From an uncultured Bacteroidota bacterium (GTDB lineage Bacteria; Bacteroidota; Bacteroidia; Bacteroidales; P3), in the NCBI GenBank assembly GCA_902784865.1, contig CACZWL010000010.1, positions 1-64,000 on the forward strand: a DNA stretch of 64,000 nucleotides, given 5' to 3'. Below are positions 52,743 through 61,663 of this stretch, one piece after another (position 1 is the first letter of the stretch; the number at the start of each line of letters is the position of its first letter). The notes under the pieces were generated by a model, which saw nothing but the letters and a program-made list of their open reading frames with translations, was not told the DNA's origin and made no database searches. Position numbers and translations under genes: made by a program.

Positions 52743-53718
52743 AAAGGCGCAGGTGGCGGGTCTGAACACGCTGACACTGCTCGACTTGGGCAGCGCGGCG
52801 CGCACGTCGGGCATAGGGTTCGACTACCTGTCGGTCTACGATGCCGACGCGACGCTTGCGCTAGACAATCCGTCGCTGTTGCACCGCGATATGTCGCGGA
52901 CGGCGAGCCTGAGTGTGGTAACCCTCTTCGAGGGCGGCGCGATGGGGTCGCTGTCGTATGTGCACGACTTCGGCCGCATAGGCCCCATGCAGTTTGCCTT
53001 CCGCTTCTACAACTACGGCCCGTTCAGGGCTTTCGACGAGGAGGAGACAGCGCAGGGCGAGTTCAACGCGGCCGACTATGCCCTCAGCATCGGCTGGGCG
53101 ATGGCAATTGATTCCCATTTTGCCATCGGAGTGAACCTGAAACCCGTGCTCTCACAGTACGAGCAGTACAAGGCCGTGGCCCTCGCGTTCGACCTGGCCG
53201 TCTCTTATTTCAGCGCCGACCGCCGGTTGGCGGCGACGGTGATGGGACGCAATGTGGGGGCTCAGGTGTCGACCTTCGACGGCGCGGTGGAGGGTATTCC
53301 CTTCGAGCTTTCGGCGCAGGTGTCGTACAAGCTTGAGCGCGCCCCGTTCCGCTTCTTCCTGGCGGCCACCGAGTTGCAGCGCTGGGACCTGCGCTACAAC
53401 GACCCGCGTTACCCCACTATCGAGACGGACCCGTTCACGGGCGCGGTGACGAAGGAGAGCGCCGTGGGCGGTTTCATAGACAACCTGCTGCGCCATGCGC
53501 TTGTGGGTGTGGAACTGGGCATCAGCAAGGCGCTGTTTGCCCGTGTGGGCTACAGCTACCGACAGACGATGGAGATGCGCGGCGTGGATGCCTTCAACCT
53601 TAGCGGCCTCTCGTTCGGCATTGGCATACGTACGCGCAAGTTCGAGTTCAGCTATGCCCACCGCAACTACCACCTCTCGCAGGCACCCAACTTCTTCACG
53701 TTGAGCTACCGTTTTTAG
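52648..53718 (+). CDS. porQ: type IX secretion system protein PorQ
   Basis: 356 residues; outer-membrane beta-barrel-like component of the type IX system. Family pattern: LNTLTLLDLGSAARTSGIGF, ADATLALDNPSLLHRDMSRT, SLSYVHDFGRIGPMQFAFRF and C-terminal SYAHRNYHLSQAPNFFTLSY. The start is uncertain: no ATG; TTG at 52648 or GTG at 52669, both inside the repeat array. The signal peptide (LCVLALTFHLLPFTSLKAQ) is partly translated from the array's right arm. Confidence 0.85.
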   Translation: MKGDRIKVKGHGQHILLCVLALTFHLLPFTSLKAQVAGLNTLTLLDLGSAARTSGIGFDYLSVYDADATLALDNPSLLHRDMSRTASLSVVTLFEGGAMGSLSYVHDFGRIGPMQFAFRFYNYGPFRAFDEEETAQGEFNAADYALSIGWAMAIDSHFAIGVNLKPVLSQYEQYKAVALAFDLAVSYFSADRRLAATVMGRNVGAQVSTFDGAVEGIPFELSAQVSYKLERAPFRFFLAATELQRWDLRYNDPRYPTIETDPFTGAVTKESAVGGFIDNLLRHALVGVELGISKALFARVGYSYRQTMEMRGVDAFNLSGLSFGIGIRTRKFEFSYAHRNYHLSQAPNFFTLSYRF

Positions 53719-53733
53719 CATCAAGATAGTGTC

Positions 53734-54741
53734 ATGAAGCTACAATACATCGTTTCCAACCAGACCAACCCCTACTGGAATATAGCGGTCGAGAACTACC
53801 TTGTCGAGCATGCCGACGGCATAGTGCTTTACCTCTGGCGAAACCGCCGGACGGTGGTGATAGGGCAGAACCAGAACCCCTACAGCGAGTGCAACCTCGA
53901 AGCCCTTGCGGCTGACGGGGGCTACCTGATGCGCCGCAAGACGGGTGGCGGCGCCGTCTACCACGACGACGGCAACCTCAACTTCTCCTTCGTTGTTCCC
54001 AAGGCCATCTACGACCAGCAGCGCCAGTTCCGCGTGATACAGCGCGCCGTCGAGAGTTTCGGCCTCCACACCCAACTCAGCGGTCGCAACGATATCCTCG
54101 TGGAATGCCCGAATGAGTCATCCACTGACGCAATCACGCAATCGCGCATTCACGCATTCCGAAAGTTCTCCGGCAACGCCTTCTCCAAAGGCCGTGTCAA
54201 CGACCTCCATCACGGCACTATCCTCATCAAGGGCAATATGTCCGACCTGGCCCGCTACCTCAAACCCAAGCCTGCCAAACTGCAGAAGCATGGTGTCAGT
54301 TCCGTGCAGAGCCGTGTGGTCAACCTCTCCGAACTGAATCCTGCTATCACCGCCGAGAGCCTAAGCCCTCGCCTGAAAGCGGCTTTCGAATCCGAGTACT
54401 CCGAATACTCAGATTATTCCGAATACTCCGATTTCTCTGAAATAATCAAGCAACCTGCCGTCCAGAAACTCTACAATGAGTTCGCCTCCGACGAGTGGCG
54501 CTTCGGCCGCTGGCGCACCTTCACCGCGCAGCGCTCCGCGCAGTTCGACTGGGGTGGGGTGGAGATGCAAATCGCCGTCGACCAGGAACATGGCGTCATT
54601 ACCGATGTCCAGATCTCTTCCGACGCCCTCGACCTCGCCGCCCTCGACGAGGCCCGCAGCCTGCTGACGGGTGCCGACATGCAGTGCCGCCCGCAGTGTG
54701 GCAACGCGGTGGTCAACGATATCCTTTCGCTGATTTATTAG
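53734..54741 (+). CDS. lplA: lipoate-protein ligase
   Basis: 335 residues. Attaches lipoate to lipoyl domains. Family blocks: VVIGQNQNPYSECNLEAL, RRKTGGGAVYHDDGNLNFSF, GRNDILVE...RKFSGNAFSKG and HHGTILIKGNMSDLARYLK, followed by a C-terminal domain. Two repeat elements interrupt it in frame: one between GRNDILVE and RKFSGNAF (54101-54160), the other giving EYSEYSDYSEYSDFSEI (54390-54448). Overall fold blocks intact. Confidence 0.9.
   Translation: MKLQYIVSNQTNPYWNIAVENYLVEHADGIVLYLWRNRRTVVIGQNQNPYSECNLEALAADGGYLMRRKTGGGAVYHDDGNLNFSFVVPKAIYDQQRQFRVIQRAVESFGLHTQLSGRNDILVECPNESSTDAITQSRIHAFRKFSGNAFSKGRVNDLHHGTILIKGNMSDLARYLKPKPAKLQKHGVSSVQSRVVNLSELNPAITAESLSPRLKAAFESEYSEYSDYSEYSDFSEIIKQPAVQKLYNEFASDEWRFGRWRTFTAQRSAQFDWGGVEMQIAVDQEHGVITDVQISSDALDLAALDEARSLLTGADMQCRPQCGNAVVNDILSLIY
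54101..54160. repeat. in-frame short palindromic GCGTTAAT-type element in lplA
   Basis: TGGAATGC on the left and GCATTCACGCATTCC on the right, with CACTGACGCAATCACGCAAT between; a shortened form of the element in pheT and murL. Translated SSTDAITQSRIHAFR. Confidence 0.75.
54390..54448. repeat. in-frame 9-bp CCGAATACT array in lplA
   Basis: Units TCCGAGTAC, TCCGAATAC, TCAGATTAT, TCCGAATAC, TCCGATTTC in 9-bp phase, translated SEYSEYSDYSEYSDFS. Confidence 0.85.
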
Positions 54742-54750
54742 GAAAAAAGT

Positions 54751-54842
54751 TCCCACCATTTCCACCCGATGGGAAATGATGGGAAAGAGTCGAAGTATTC
54801 ACCTACCAGATACCTACCAGACACCTACCAGATGGCAGGTGC
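54751..54842. repeat. four-copy intergenic repeat, copy 3
   Basis: GATGGGAAATGATGGGAAAG, AGTCGAAGTATTC, then ACCTACCAGA units; between convergent lplA and glyS. The first block is diverged (CCACCCGATGGG). Confidence 0.85.
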
Positions 54843-54863
54843 CGGGGGGCATGTGGCGCGGGG

Positions 54864-56378
54864 TTAGAGTCGTGCCTTTATGTGTTGCGGCAGCTGGTCG
54901 ATGCCGACGCGCTCCTGCTTCATGGTGTCGCGGTCGCGGACGGTGACGGCGTTGTCGGAGAGGGTGTCATTATCGACGGTGATGCAGAAGGGGGTGCCGA
55001 TGGCGTCCTGACGGCGGTAGCGGCGCCCGATGGCGTCTTTTTCGTCGTATTGCACCATGATGTCGGTTTTGAGGAGGTCCATAATCTCGCGTGCTTTTTC
55101 AGGGAGGCCGTCTTTTTTCACGAGCGGCAGGACGGCGGCTTTGTAGGGGGCCAGTTTGTGGGGCAGTGAGAGTACGGTGCGTGTGGTTCCGTCTTCGAGG
55201 GGCTCGTCCTTGAGGGCGTGGCTGAAGACGGCGAGGAAGGTGCGGTCGACGCCGATGGAGGTTTCGATGACGTAGGGGGTGTAGTTCTCGTTGAGTTCGG
55301 GGTCGAAGTACTGGAGCTTCTTGCCGCTGAACTCGCTGTGGCGGCTGAGGTCGAAGTCGGTGCGGCTGTGGATGCCCTCAAGTTCCTTGAATCCGAAGGG
55401 GAACTTGAATTCGATGTCGGTAGCGGCGTTGGCGTAGTGGGCCAGTTTTTCGTGGTCGTGGTAGCGGTAGCATTCCTCGGGGATGCCGAGGGCGAGGTGC
55501 CATTTGAGGCGTTCCTCTTTCCAGTATTTGAACCATTCGAGTTCGGTTCCGGGGCGTACGAAGAACTGCATCTCCATCTGTTCGAACTCGCGCATGCGGA
55601 AGATGAACTGGCGGGCGACAATCTCGTTGCGGAAGGCTTTGCCTATCTGGGCAATGCCGAAGGGGATCTTCATGCGGCCGCTCTTCTGGACGTTGAGGAA
55701 GTTGACGAAGATGCCCTGGGCGGTCTCGGGACGCAGGTAGAGGGTGTCGCTGTCGTCGATGACGGAGCCCATCTTGGTGGCAAACATGAGGTTGAACTGG
55801 CGCACGTCGGTCCAGTTGCGGGTGCCGCTGATGGGGCATACGATTTCGAGGTCGAGGATGAGCTGCTTGAGGCCTGCCAGGTCGTTGCGGTTCATGCAGT
55901 CGGCATAGCGCTCGCGGATCTCGTCGATTTTCTTCTGGTGCTCCAGCACGCGGGCGTTGGTGGTGACGAACTGCTGGCGGTCGAAGGCGTCGCCGAAGCG
56001 CTTGTGGGCTTTCTCCACCTCTTTCTCTATCTTCTCCTCGATTTTGGCGATATGGTCCTCGATGAGGACGTCGGCGCGGTAGCGCTTCTTGCTGTCCTTG
56101 TTGTCGATGAGCGGGTCGTTGAAGGCGTCGACGTGGCCGCTGGCTTTCCAGATGCGGGGGTGCATGAAGATGGCGCTGTCCAGTCCCACGATGTTCTCGT
56201 GCATCTGCACCATGGCGCGCCACCAGTACTGCTTGATGTTGTTTTTCAGTTCGACGCCGAGCTGGCCGTAGTCGTAGACGGCGGCGAGGCCGTCGTAGAT
56301 TTCGGAGCTGGGGAAGATGAATCCGTATTCTTTGGCGTGAGCCACTACTTTCTTGAAGAGGTCGTCTTGATTTGCCAT
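54864..56378 (-). CDS. glyS: glycyl-tRNA synthetase (dimeric type)
   Basis: 504 residues, single-chain class II GlyRS. KVVAHAKEYGFIFPSSEIYD, DYGQLGVELKNNIKQYWWRA, FNLMFATKMGSVIDDSDTLY, LRPETAQGIFVNFLN, motif 2 GKAFRNEIVARQFIFRMREF, motif 3 SIGVDRTFLAVFSHAL, and the anticodon domain (LPHKLAPYKAAVLPLVKKDG). Complete. Confidence 0.96.
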   Translation of the reverse strand: MANQDDLFKKVVAHAKEYGFIFPSSEIYDGLAAVYDYGQLGVELKNNIKQYWWRAMVQMHENIVGLDSAIFMHPRIWKASGHVDAFNDPLIDNKDSKKRYRADVLIEDHIAKIEEKIEKEVEKAHKRFGDAFDRQQFVTTNARVLEHQKKIDEIRERYADCMNRNDLAGLKQLILDLEIVCPISGTRNWTDVRQFNLMFATKMGSVIDDSDTLYLRPETAQGIFVNFLNVQKSGRMKIPFGIAQIGKAFRNEIVARQFIFRMREFEQMEMQFFVRPGTELEWFKYWKEERLKWHLALGIPEECYRYHDHEKLAHYANAATDIEFKFPFGFKELEGIHSRTDFDLSRHSEFSGKKLQYFDPELNENYTPYVIETSIGVDRTFLAVFSHALKDEPLEDGTTRTVLSLPHKLAPYKAAVLPLVKKDGLPEKAREIMDLLKTDIMVQYDEKDAIGRRYRRQDAIGTPFCITVDNDTLSDNAVTVRDRDTMKQERVGIDQLPQHIKARL

Positions 56379-56461
56379 ATTTTCGTGTTTGTTGTATTTT
56401 GTTCTTTCTGTATGTTAACGGAGTGTGTCCGTCTGGTATTGCGTCGGTGGTGAAAAAAAGG

Positions 56462-57943
56462 TCATTGTTTCCGCAGGGTGATGCGGAAGGTGGTGCCCTG
56501 GCCGGGGACTGAATACTTGAGTTTGAGGTCGCCGCGGTGGTACTGGTTGACGATGCGGCGTGCCAGCGGCAGGCCGAGGCCCCAGCCGCGGGTCTTGGTG
56601 GTGAAGCCCGATTCGAATATCTTCTTCTGCACGGCGGGTGCCATGCCGCGGCCGGTGTCGCTGATGTCCAGGTAGATGCGCCGGGCGTCCTGAGAGCCGA
56701 CGATGGTGATGTTGCCGGTGCCTTCCATGGCATCGATAGCGTTGCGGCAGAGGTTTTCTATGACCCACTCGAAGAGGTAGCTGTTCAGGGGGGCTATGAA
56801 CTGCTCGCCGTCGGGGAAGGTCACGGTGAAGCGTATCTTCTTCGACGTGCGGCCCTGCAGGTACTGTATGGCCCGTTCCACCACTTCGCGCACGTTCTCT
56901 TCCTGTAGCTCGGGTACCGAGCCTATCTTCGAGAAGCGGTGTGTGATGGTCTCCAGGCGCGTCAGGTCCTTGCCAATCTCGGTGGCATACTGGTCGGTGA
57001 GTTCTTTGCCACGCAGGTATTCGAGCCATCCTGACAGCGAGCTGATGGGCGTTCCCAGCTGGTGGGCCGTCTCTTTGGCCAGGCCGACCCAGATGCGGTT
57101 CTGCTCCATCGACCGCGTGGTGCGGAAGAGCAGGTAGGCCGCCGCCAGCAGCACCAGGGCTATGAATACGTAGAGCAGCGGCACCCAGCGCAGCGAGCGC
57201 AGCAGGGGCGAGTTCTCGTAGTAGACGTAGGCGCGGCTGTCGTCGGGCAGCGCTATGCGGATGGGGTCGTTGGGTATGTGGTTCAGCCGTGTGCGCAGTT
57301 TCTCTGGGGTGTCGATGTCGGAGGTGTCGATGTTGCCCAGCGCCACGATATTCTTGCGGGTGCTGTCGACGATGATTACCGGCACCAGCACCGAGTTGTT
57401 CGCTATGTCGGCCAGGAACGACTGCGTGAAGCCGTCGAGCACCTGGCGCAGCTGCGAGTAGTACTGCGACTCCTTGTAGTAGAGCGTCATCGGCATGCCG
57501 TACAGCTTGTAGTGGAACGGCGGGTTGTGCGAGAATTCCTCCATCAGCGGCCCTTCCAGCTTCTGGCCCGCCATCTCTTGCGGCACCGTTATGATCGAGT
57601 CGTTGGCCGTCGTGATGATGATGGGCGTTTGGGCGCTGTCGACAATATAATGTATATAGTCGAGGCTGAACTTGAGGTCGACCGACTGGTCGGGGTCGTT
57701 GAACGACCGCAGTATGTCGGTATAGAGGCGCATCTTGCGGTGCTCGTCGAGGGTGGCCTGCTGGAAGAACTCCTGCGAGGCCGACGAGAGTTGGTTGCGT
57801 TGGCCGATGGCTGCCGCCCAGAGCCGCACTTTGGCCTCTTCGGTGCGCCGCACTTCGGCCGCCGCTTTCTGCACCTGCCACAGGGCGAAGAATGCCAGCA
57901 CCATCGAGAGGGCCATCAGTATCAGTTTCAGTCGCTGTTTCAT
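56462..57943 (-). CDS. membrane sensor histidine kinase
   Basis: 493 residues. TM1 near the N-terminus (LILMALSMVLAFFALWQV) and TM2 near residue 260 (LLYVFIALVLLAAAYLLF) enclose an extracytoplasmic sensor domain of about 220 residues. Histidine box AKETAHQLGTPISSLSGWLE, ATPase N-box ENLCRNAIDAMEG, G1 DTGRGMAPAV, G2 GWGLGLPLARRI. No response regulator gene is in the window. Next gene is the LolC-like permease 19 bp away, suggesting cotranscription; ligand unknown. Confidence 0.9.
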   Translation of the reverse strand: MKQRLKLILMALSMVLAFFALWQVQKAAAEVRRTEEAKVRLWAAAIGQRNQLSSASQEFFQQATLDEHRKMRLYTDILRSFNDPDQSVDLKFSLDYIHYIVDSAQTPIIITTANDSIITVPQEMAGQKLEGPLMEEFSHNPPFHYKLYGMPMTLYYKESQYYSQLRQVLDGFTQSFLADIANNSVLVPVIIVDSTRKNIVALGNIDTSDIDTPEKLRTRLNHIPNDPIRIALPDDSRAYVYYENSPLLRSLRWVPLLYVFIALVLLAAAYLLFRTTRSMEQNRIWVGLAKETAHQLGTPISSLSGWLEYLRGKELTDQYATEIGKDLTRLETITHRFSKIGSVPELQEENVREVVERAIQYLQGRTSKKIRFTVTFPDGEQFIAPLNSYLFEWVIENLCRNAIDAMEGTGNITIVGSQDARRIYLDISDTGRGMAPAVQKKIFESGFTTKTRGWGLGLPLARRIVNQYHRGDLKLKYSVPGQGTTFRITLRKQ

Positions 57944-57962
57944 CTCGCTCTCTGGGTTTGGT

Positions 57963-59195
57963 TCACTTCTCCATTCTTACGGTGCTTGCCGGGCTGATGC
58001 GCGACACCCAGGCCGCCGGCAGCAGCAGCGCCGCCACGCAGGCCACGGCGGTGACCACGGCCACAAGGATGAATATCCACGGGTCGACGTCGATGGGCAC
58101 CACGCTCATCGAGTAGCTCTCGGCGTCGAGCTTCAGCGGCGCCCATCGCTTCTGCACCAGGCAGAAAACCAGGCCTATGGCCACGCCCGCTGCTATGCCT
58201 TCCGCTATCAGCCGCGTGGCTTTCAGCAGGAATATCTTGCGTATCGACGCGTTGCTGGCGCCCAGCGTTTTCAGGATGCCTATCGTCTGGCTCTTTTCGA
58301 ATATCATAATCAGCAGCGCCGACACGATGGCGGTGATGCAGACTATGCACATGATGGTCAGTATCAGCGTGATATTGCTGTTCAGCAGGTCGAGCCATGC
58401 GAACAGGGCGGGGTTGGCCGCCGTCACTGTCTGCATGGCCAGGTCGTAGGGAAGCGCATCGAGCACGCGTTGTGCAGTGGCGTCGAGCCGCCGGAAGTCG
58501 TCGACCAGCAGTTCGTAGCCGCCCACCAGCGTGTCGCCCCAGTCGTTGAGGCGCTGCACCTGGCGCAGGTCGCCGATGACGTACACTTCGTCCATCTCGG
58601 CCAAGTCGGTCTTGTAGAGGCCGCAGACCGTGAGCGCCCGCGAGCGGTAGCTCTCGCCCTGCCAGAAGTAGGTGCGCATCTTGTCTCCCACCGCCAGCCG
58701 CAGCCGCGAGGCCAATGTGGTCGATATCAGCACGTCGTTAGTGCCGTCTGCGTCGCCTACGCGGGGCAGGTGGCCTTCCTTCAGGTTGGAGGCGAAGAAA
58801 GAGGTGTCCCACTCGCTGCCCATGCCGCGCAGCACGATGCCGTGGATCTGGTCGGCGGTCTTCACCATGCCGCCTTTGGTGGCGTAGCGGCCCACATGGC
58901 GCACGCCCGGCGTCGCCTCGAGCCGTGCCTTCAGCGCGCTGTCGTCGGCCATCGGGTTCTCCTGGTAGTTGGCTGTGCGCGAGGAGAATGCGGTCACGGT
59001 GATGTGGCTGCCGAAGCCCGACACCTTGTCGGCCATCTCGCCTTGGAAGCCGCGCAGTATGCTCACGGCCACCACCATCACCACCACGCCCAGCGCTATG
59101 CCTGCCACAGCAATGGCCGACAGCGGGCCCGAAAACCCGCCGCCGTCCTTTTTGCGCGGCATGAACCGCTTGGCTATGAACTGCTCGAATTGCAA
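57963..59195 (-). CDS. LolC/FtsX-family ABC transporter permease
   Basis: 410 residues with MacB-type periplasmic core: N-terminal TM (LSAIAVAGIALGVVVMVVAV), long periplasmic domain, then three C-terminal TMs (LILTIMCIVCITAIVSALLI, IFLLKATRLIAEGIAAGVAI, FILVAVVTAVACVAALLLPA) and FtsX-type loop GILKTLGASNASIRKIFLLK. LolC-like proteins release lipoproteins from the inner membrane; the ATPase (LolD) is not adjacent. Lies between tpiA and the kinase, 16 bp from tpiA. Confidence 0.88.
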   Translation of the reverse strand: MQFEQFIAKRFMPRKKDGGGFSGPLSAIAVAGIALGVVVMVVAVSILRGFQGEMADKVSGFGSHITVTAFSSRTANYQENPMADDSALKARLEATPGVRHVGRYATKGGMVKTADQIHGIVLRGMGSEWDTSFFASNLKEGHLPRVGDADGTNDVLISTTLASRLRLAVGDKMRTYFWQGESYRSRALTVCGLYKTDLAEMDEVYVIGDLRQVQRLNDWGDTLVGGYELLVDDFRRLDATAQRVLDALPYDLAMQTVTAANPALFAWLDLLNSNITLILTIMCIVCITAIVSALLIMIFEKSQTIGILKTLGASNASIRKIFLLKATRLIAEGIAAGVAIGLVFCLVQKRWAPLKLDAESYSMSVVPIDVDPWIFILVAVVTAVACVAALLLPAAWVSRISPASTVRMEK

Positions 59196-59211
59196 TGCAC
59201 TCGGCGCTGGT

Positions 59212-59973
59212 TCAGAAACTTGTCGCTATGGCCACAAAGTCCTCGGCCTTGAGCGAGGCGCCGCCGATGAGGCCGCCGTCGATGTCCTTGCAGGCGAAGA
59301 GCTCCTTGGCGTTGGAAGGCTTGCAGCTGCCGCCGTAGAGGATGCTGATTTCGTCGGCCACGGCCTGGCCGTATTTGCCGGCCAGCAGCGAGCGGATGTG
59401 GGCGTGGATTTCCTGCGCCTGCTCGGGAGTGGCGGTCTTGCCGGTGCCGATGGCCCACACGGGTTCGTAGGCCACCACGACCTGCTGCATCTGCTCGGCC
59501 GTGAGGTGGAAGAGGCCCTGCTCGACCTGCGTCTTCACCACGTCGAGCTGGCGGCCGGCTTCGCGCTCCTCGAGCACCTCGCCGACGCAGACGATGGGTT
59601 TCAGGCCGTGAGCCAGCAGGCGGTCCACCTTGGCGGCCACCGTGGCATCGGTCTCGCCGTAGTAGGCGCGGCGCTCCGAATGGCCCACGATGCAGTAGTC
59701 AATCTCCATGCTCTCAAGCATTTCGGCGCTGACTTCGCCCGTGTAGGCACCCCTCTCCTGGTCGCTCACATTCTGGGCGCCCACCAGGAAGTAGCTGTCG
59801 TTGGCCACGTCCGAGGCCATCTCCAGGTAGGGGAACGGCGGGCAGACTATGACCTGCGTGTCGCGCGGAAGGGTCTGCTCCTCAAGCTGTTCCATAATTC
59901 CGTTAATCAGTTCATCGGCCTCTGCGAAGGTGCAGTTCATCTTCCAGTTGCCGGCCACGATATGTTTTCTCAT
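59212..59973 (-). CDS. tpiA: triosephosphate isomerase
   Basis: 253 residues. KHIVAGNWKMNCTFAEADEL, catalytic His in CIVGHSERRAYYGE, catalytic Glu in VAYEPVWAIGTGKTATPEQA, and phosphate-binding ILYGGSCKPSNAKELFA. Normal length, glycolysis enzyme. Confidence 0.96.
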   Translation of the reverse strand: MRKHIVAGNWKMNCTFAEADELINGIMEQLEEQTLPRDTQVIVCPPFPYLEMASDVANDSYFLVGAQNVSDQERGAYTGEVSAEMLESMEIDYCIVGHSERRAYYGETDATVAAKVDRLLAHGLKPIVCVGEVLEEREAGRQLDVVKTQVEQGLFHLTAEQMQQVVVAYEPVWAIGTGKTATPEQAQEIHAHIRSLLAGKYGQAVADEISILYGGSCKPSNAKELFACKDIDGGLIGGASLKAEDFVAIATSF

Positions 59974-60074
59974 GTTGGTTTGTTTTATATTATAGTTAAT
60001 GATTTCCGTTTATAACGCACCTTGAGGGAAATTATTTTGCGGCGACAGAAAAAAACTCAAAATAGGAAAAAATA

Positions 60075-60164
60075 TCCCTGTTTTCCCATCGGTGGGAAAT
60101 GGTGCGAAAGAGTCGAACCATTCACCTACCAGATACCTACCATATACCTACCGGATGCCTGCCG
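60075..60164. repeat. four-copy intergenic repeat, copy 4
   Basis: TTTTCCCATCGGTGGGAAAT, GGTGCGAAAGAGTCGA, then ACCTACCAGAT/ACCTACCATAT units; between divergent tpiA and serC. Confidence 0.88.
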
Positions 60165-60222
60165 TGAGGCACCCTCCGAAAGCCTAAAAATAAATATTTT
60201 TCTGCATATTATTTTTTTTTAC

Positions 60223-60230
60223 TATCTTTG
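60223..60230 (+). promoter_or_regulatory. serC promoter -7 box TATCTTTG
   Basis: TATCTTTG 70 bp upstream of serC; no clear -33. Confidence 0.55.
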
Positions 60231-60300
60231 TTGCCGTGGAATGCTCCACGGAAATGAACGTAAATTATTAAAAATAAACATCTTAAAACAACAAACACAA

Positions 60301-61401
60301 ATGAAAACCGCTTATAATTTCAACGCAGGTCCCTGCGTCCTGCCCAAGCAGGCCATCGAGAACACCATCAAGGCTCTCCATGATTTTGACAACACCGGTA
60401 TCGGCATCGCCGAGATCAGCCACCGCACCCCCGGCTGGGAGAAACTGATGGCCGACACCCGCCAGCTCTGGCGCGACCTCCTCGGCATCCCCGCCGAGTA
60501 CGAAGTGCTCTTCCTCGGCGGCGGCGCCAGCACCCAGTTCATGGCCGTCCCCGCCAACCTGCTCAACAAGAAGGCCGCCTACCTCCAGACCGGCGTCTGG
60601 GCCAAGAAGGCCGCCAAAGAGGCCAAACTGTTCGGCACTGTCGACATCGTGGCCAACAGCGAGGACAAGACCTACAGCTATATCCCCAAGAACTACACCA
60701 TCCCCACCGACGCCGACTACTTCCACATCACCACCAACAACACCATCTACGGCACCGAAATCAAGCACGATATGGACTGCCCCATCATGCTCGTCGCCGA
60801 CATGAGCTCCGACATCATGAGCCGCCCCGTCGACGTCAAGAAGTACGGCCTCATCTACGGCGGTGCCCAGAAGAACGTCGGCCCTGCCGGTGTCACCTTC
60901 GTCATCGTCCGTAAAGACATCCTCGGCAAGATCACCGACCGCCAGTACATGAACCCCCTGCCCACCATGGTCGACTACCGCACCCACGCCGCCGAAGAGG
61001 ACAAGAACATCTCCATGTTCAACACTCCCCCGGTGATCAACATCTTCATGATGTACGAAACCCTCAAGTGGGTCAAGGAAATTGGCGGCCTCACCGAGAT
61101 GAACAAAATCAACGTCAAGAAGTCCAACCTCCTCTACGACGAGATCGACCGCAACAGCATGTTCATCGGCACCGCCGAGAAGGAGGACCGCTCCATCATG
61201 AACCACTGCTTCGTCATGGCCCCCGGCCACGAGGACAAGCAGGACGCCTTCATGGCCTTCGCCAAGGAGCGCGGCATGGTCGGCATCAAGGGCCACCGCT
61301 CCGTCGGCGGCTTCCGCGCCAGCCTCTACAACGCCTGCCCCATCGAGGCCGTCGAGGCTCTCGTCCAGTGCATGCAGGACTTCGAGAAAGCCAACAAATA
61401 A
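60301..61401 (+). CDS. serC: phosphoserine aminotransferase
   Basis: 366 residues from MKTAYNFNAGPCVLPKQAIE. Class V PLP enzyme of serine synthesis. PLP Lys in YGGAQKNVGPAGVTFVIV, plus GIGIAEISHRTPGWEKLMAD and LFLGGGASTQFMAVPANLL. Normal length. serA follows, completing the pathway entry steps. Confidence 0.97.
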   Translation: MKTAYNFNAGPCVLPKQAIENTIKALHDFDNTGIGIAEISHRTPGWEKLMADTRQLWRDLLGIPAEYEVLFLGGGASTQFMAVPANLLNKKAAYLQTGVWAKKAAKEAKLFGTVDIVANSEDKTYSYIPKNYTIPTDADYFHITTNNTIYGTEIKHDMDCPIMLVADMSSDIMSRPVDVKKYGLIYGGAQKNVGPAGVTFVIVRKDILGKITDRQYMNPLPTMVDYRTHAAEEDKNISMFNTPPVINIFMMYETLKWVKEIGGLTEMNKINVKKSNLLYDEIDRNSMFIGTAEKEDRSIMNHCFVMAPGHEDKQDAFMAFAKERGMVGIKGHRSVGGFRASLYNACPIEAVEALVQCMQDFEKANK

Positions 61402-61414
61402 ATTGATCTGACGG

Positions 61415-61550
61415 CGAATTATGCAAATTATGCGAATTTGTCTACACTGAAATTAAAGGGCTAATTACTCGAATTGGCGGACGTCAACAATTCGAGTAAT
61501 TAGCCAATCATTGACTGCGCAACTTCGCATAATTAGTTTAATTAACCGTT
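61415..61550. repeat. palindromic phased repeat between serC and serA
   Basis: Central perfect 18-bp inverted repeat GGCTAATTACTCGAATTG (61459-61476) with complement at 61488-61505, flanked by 9-bp units GCGAATTAT/GCAAATTAT on the left and inverted ATAATTAG-type units on the right. Same architecture as the in-gene elements. Confidence 0.8.
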
Positions 61551-61663
61551 GAAAAACAAAGTATAACATGGAAATCCGAGACGACGTCAGGCATGGCTAC
61601 GAGAAGAAACTCCGCAAGGAGCCTACCTGCGTCTTCTCTGACGAAATAAAGATTTATAGCAAA

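Noticed and set aside
61568..61663. Extended SerA N-terminus
   Set aside because: Not matched by the family start MKVLVATEKPF; kept only as a possible leader peptide.
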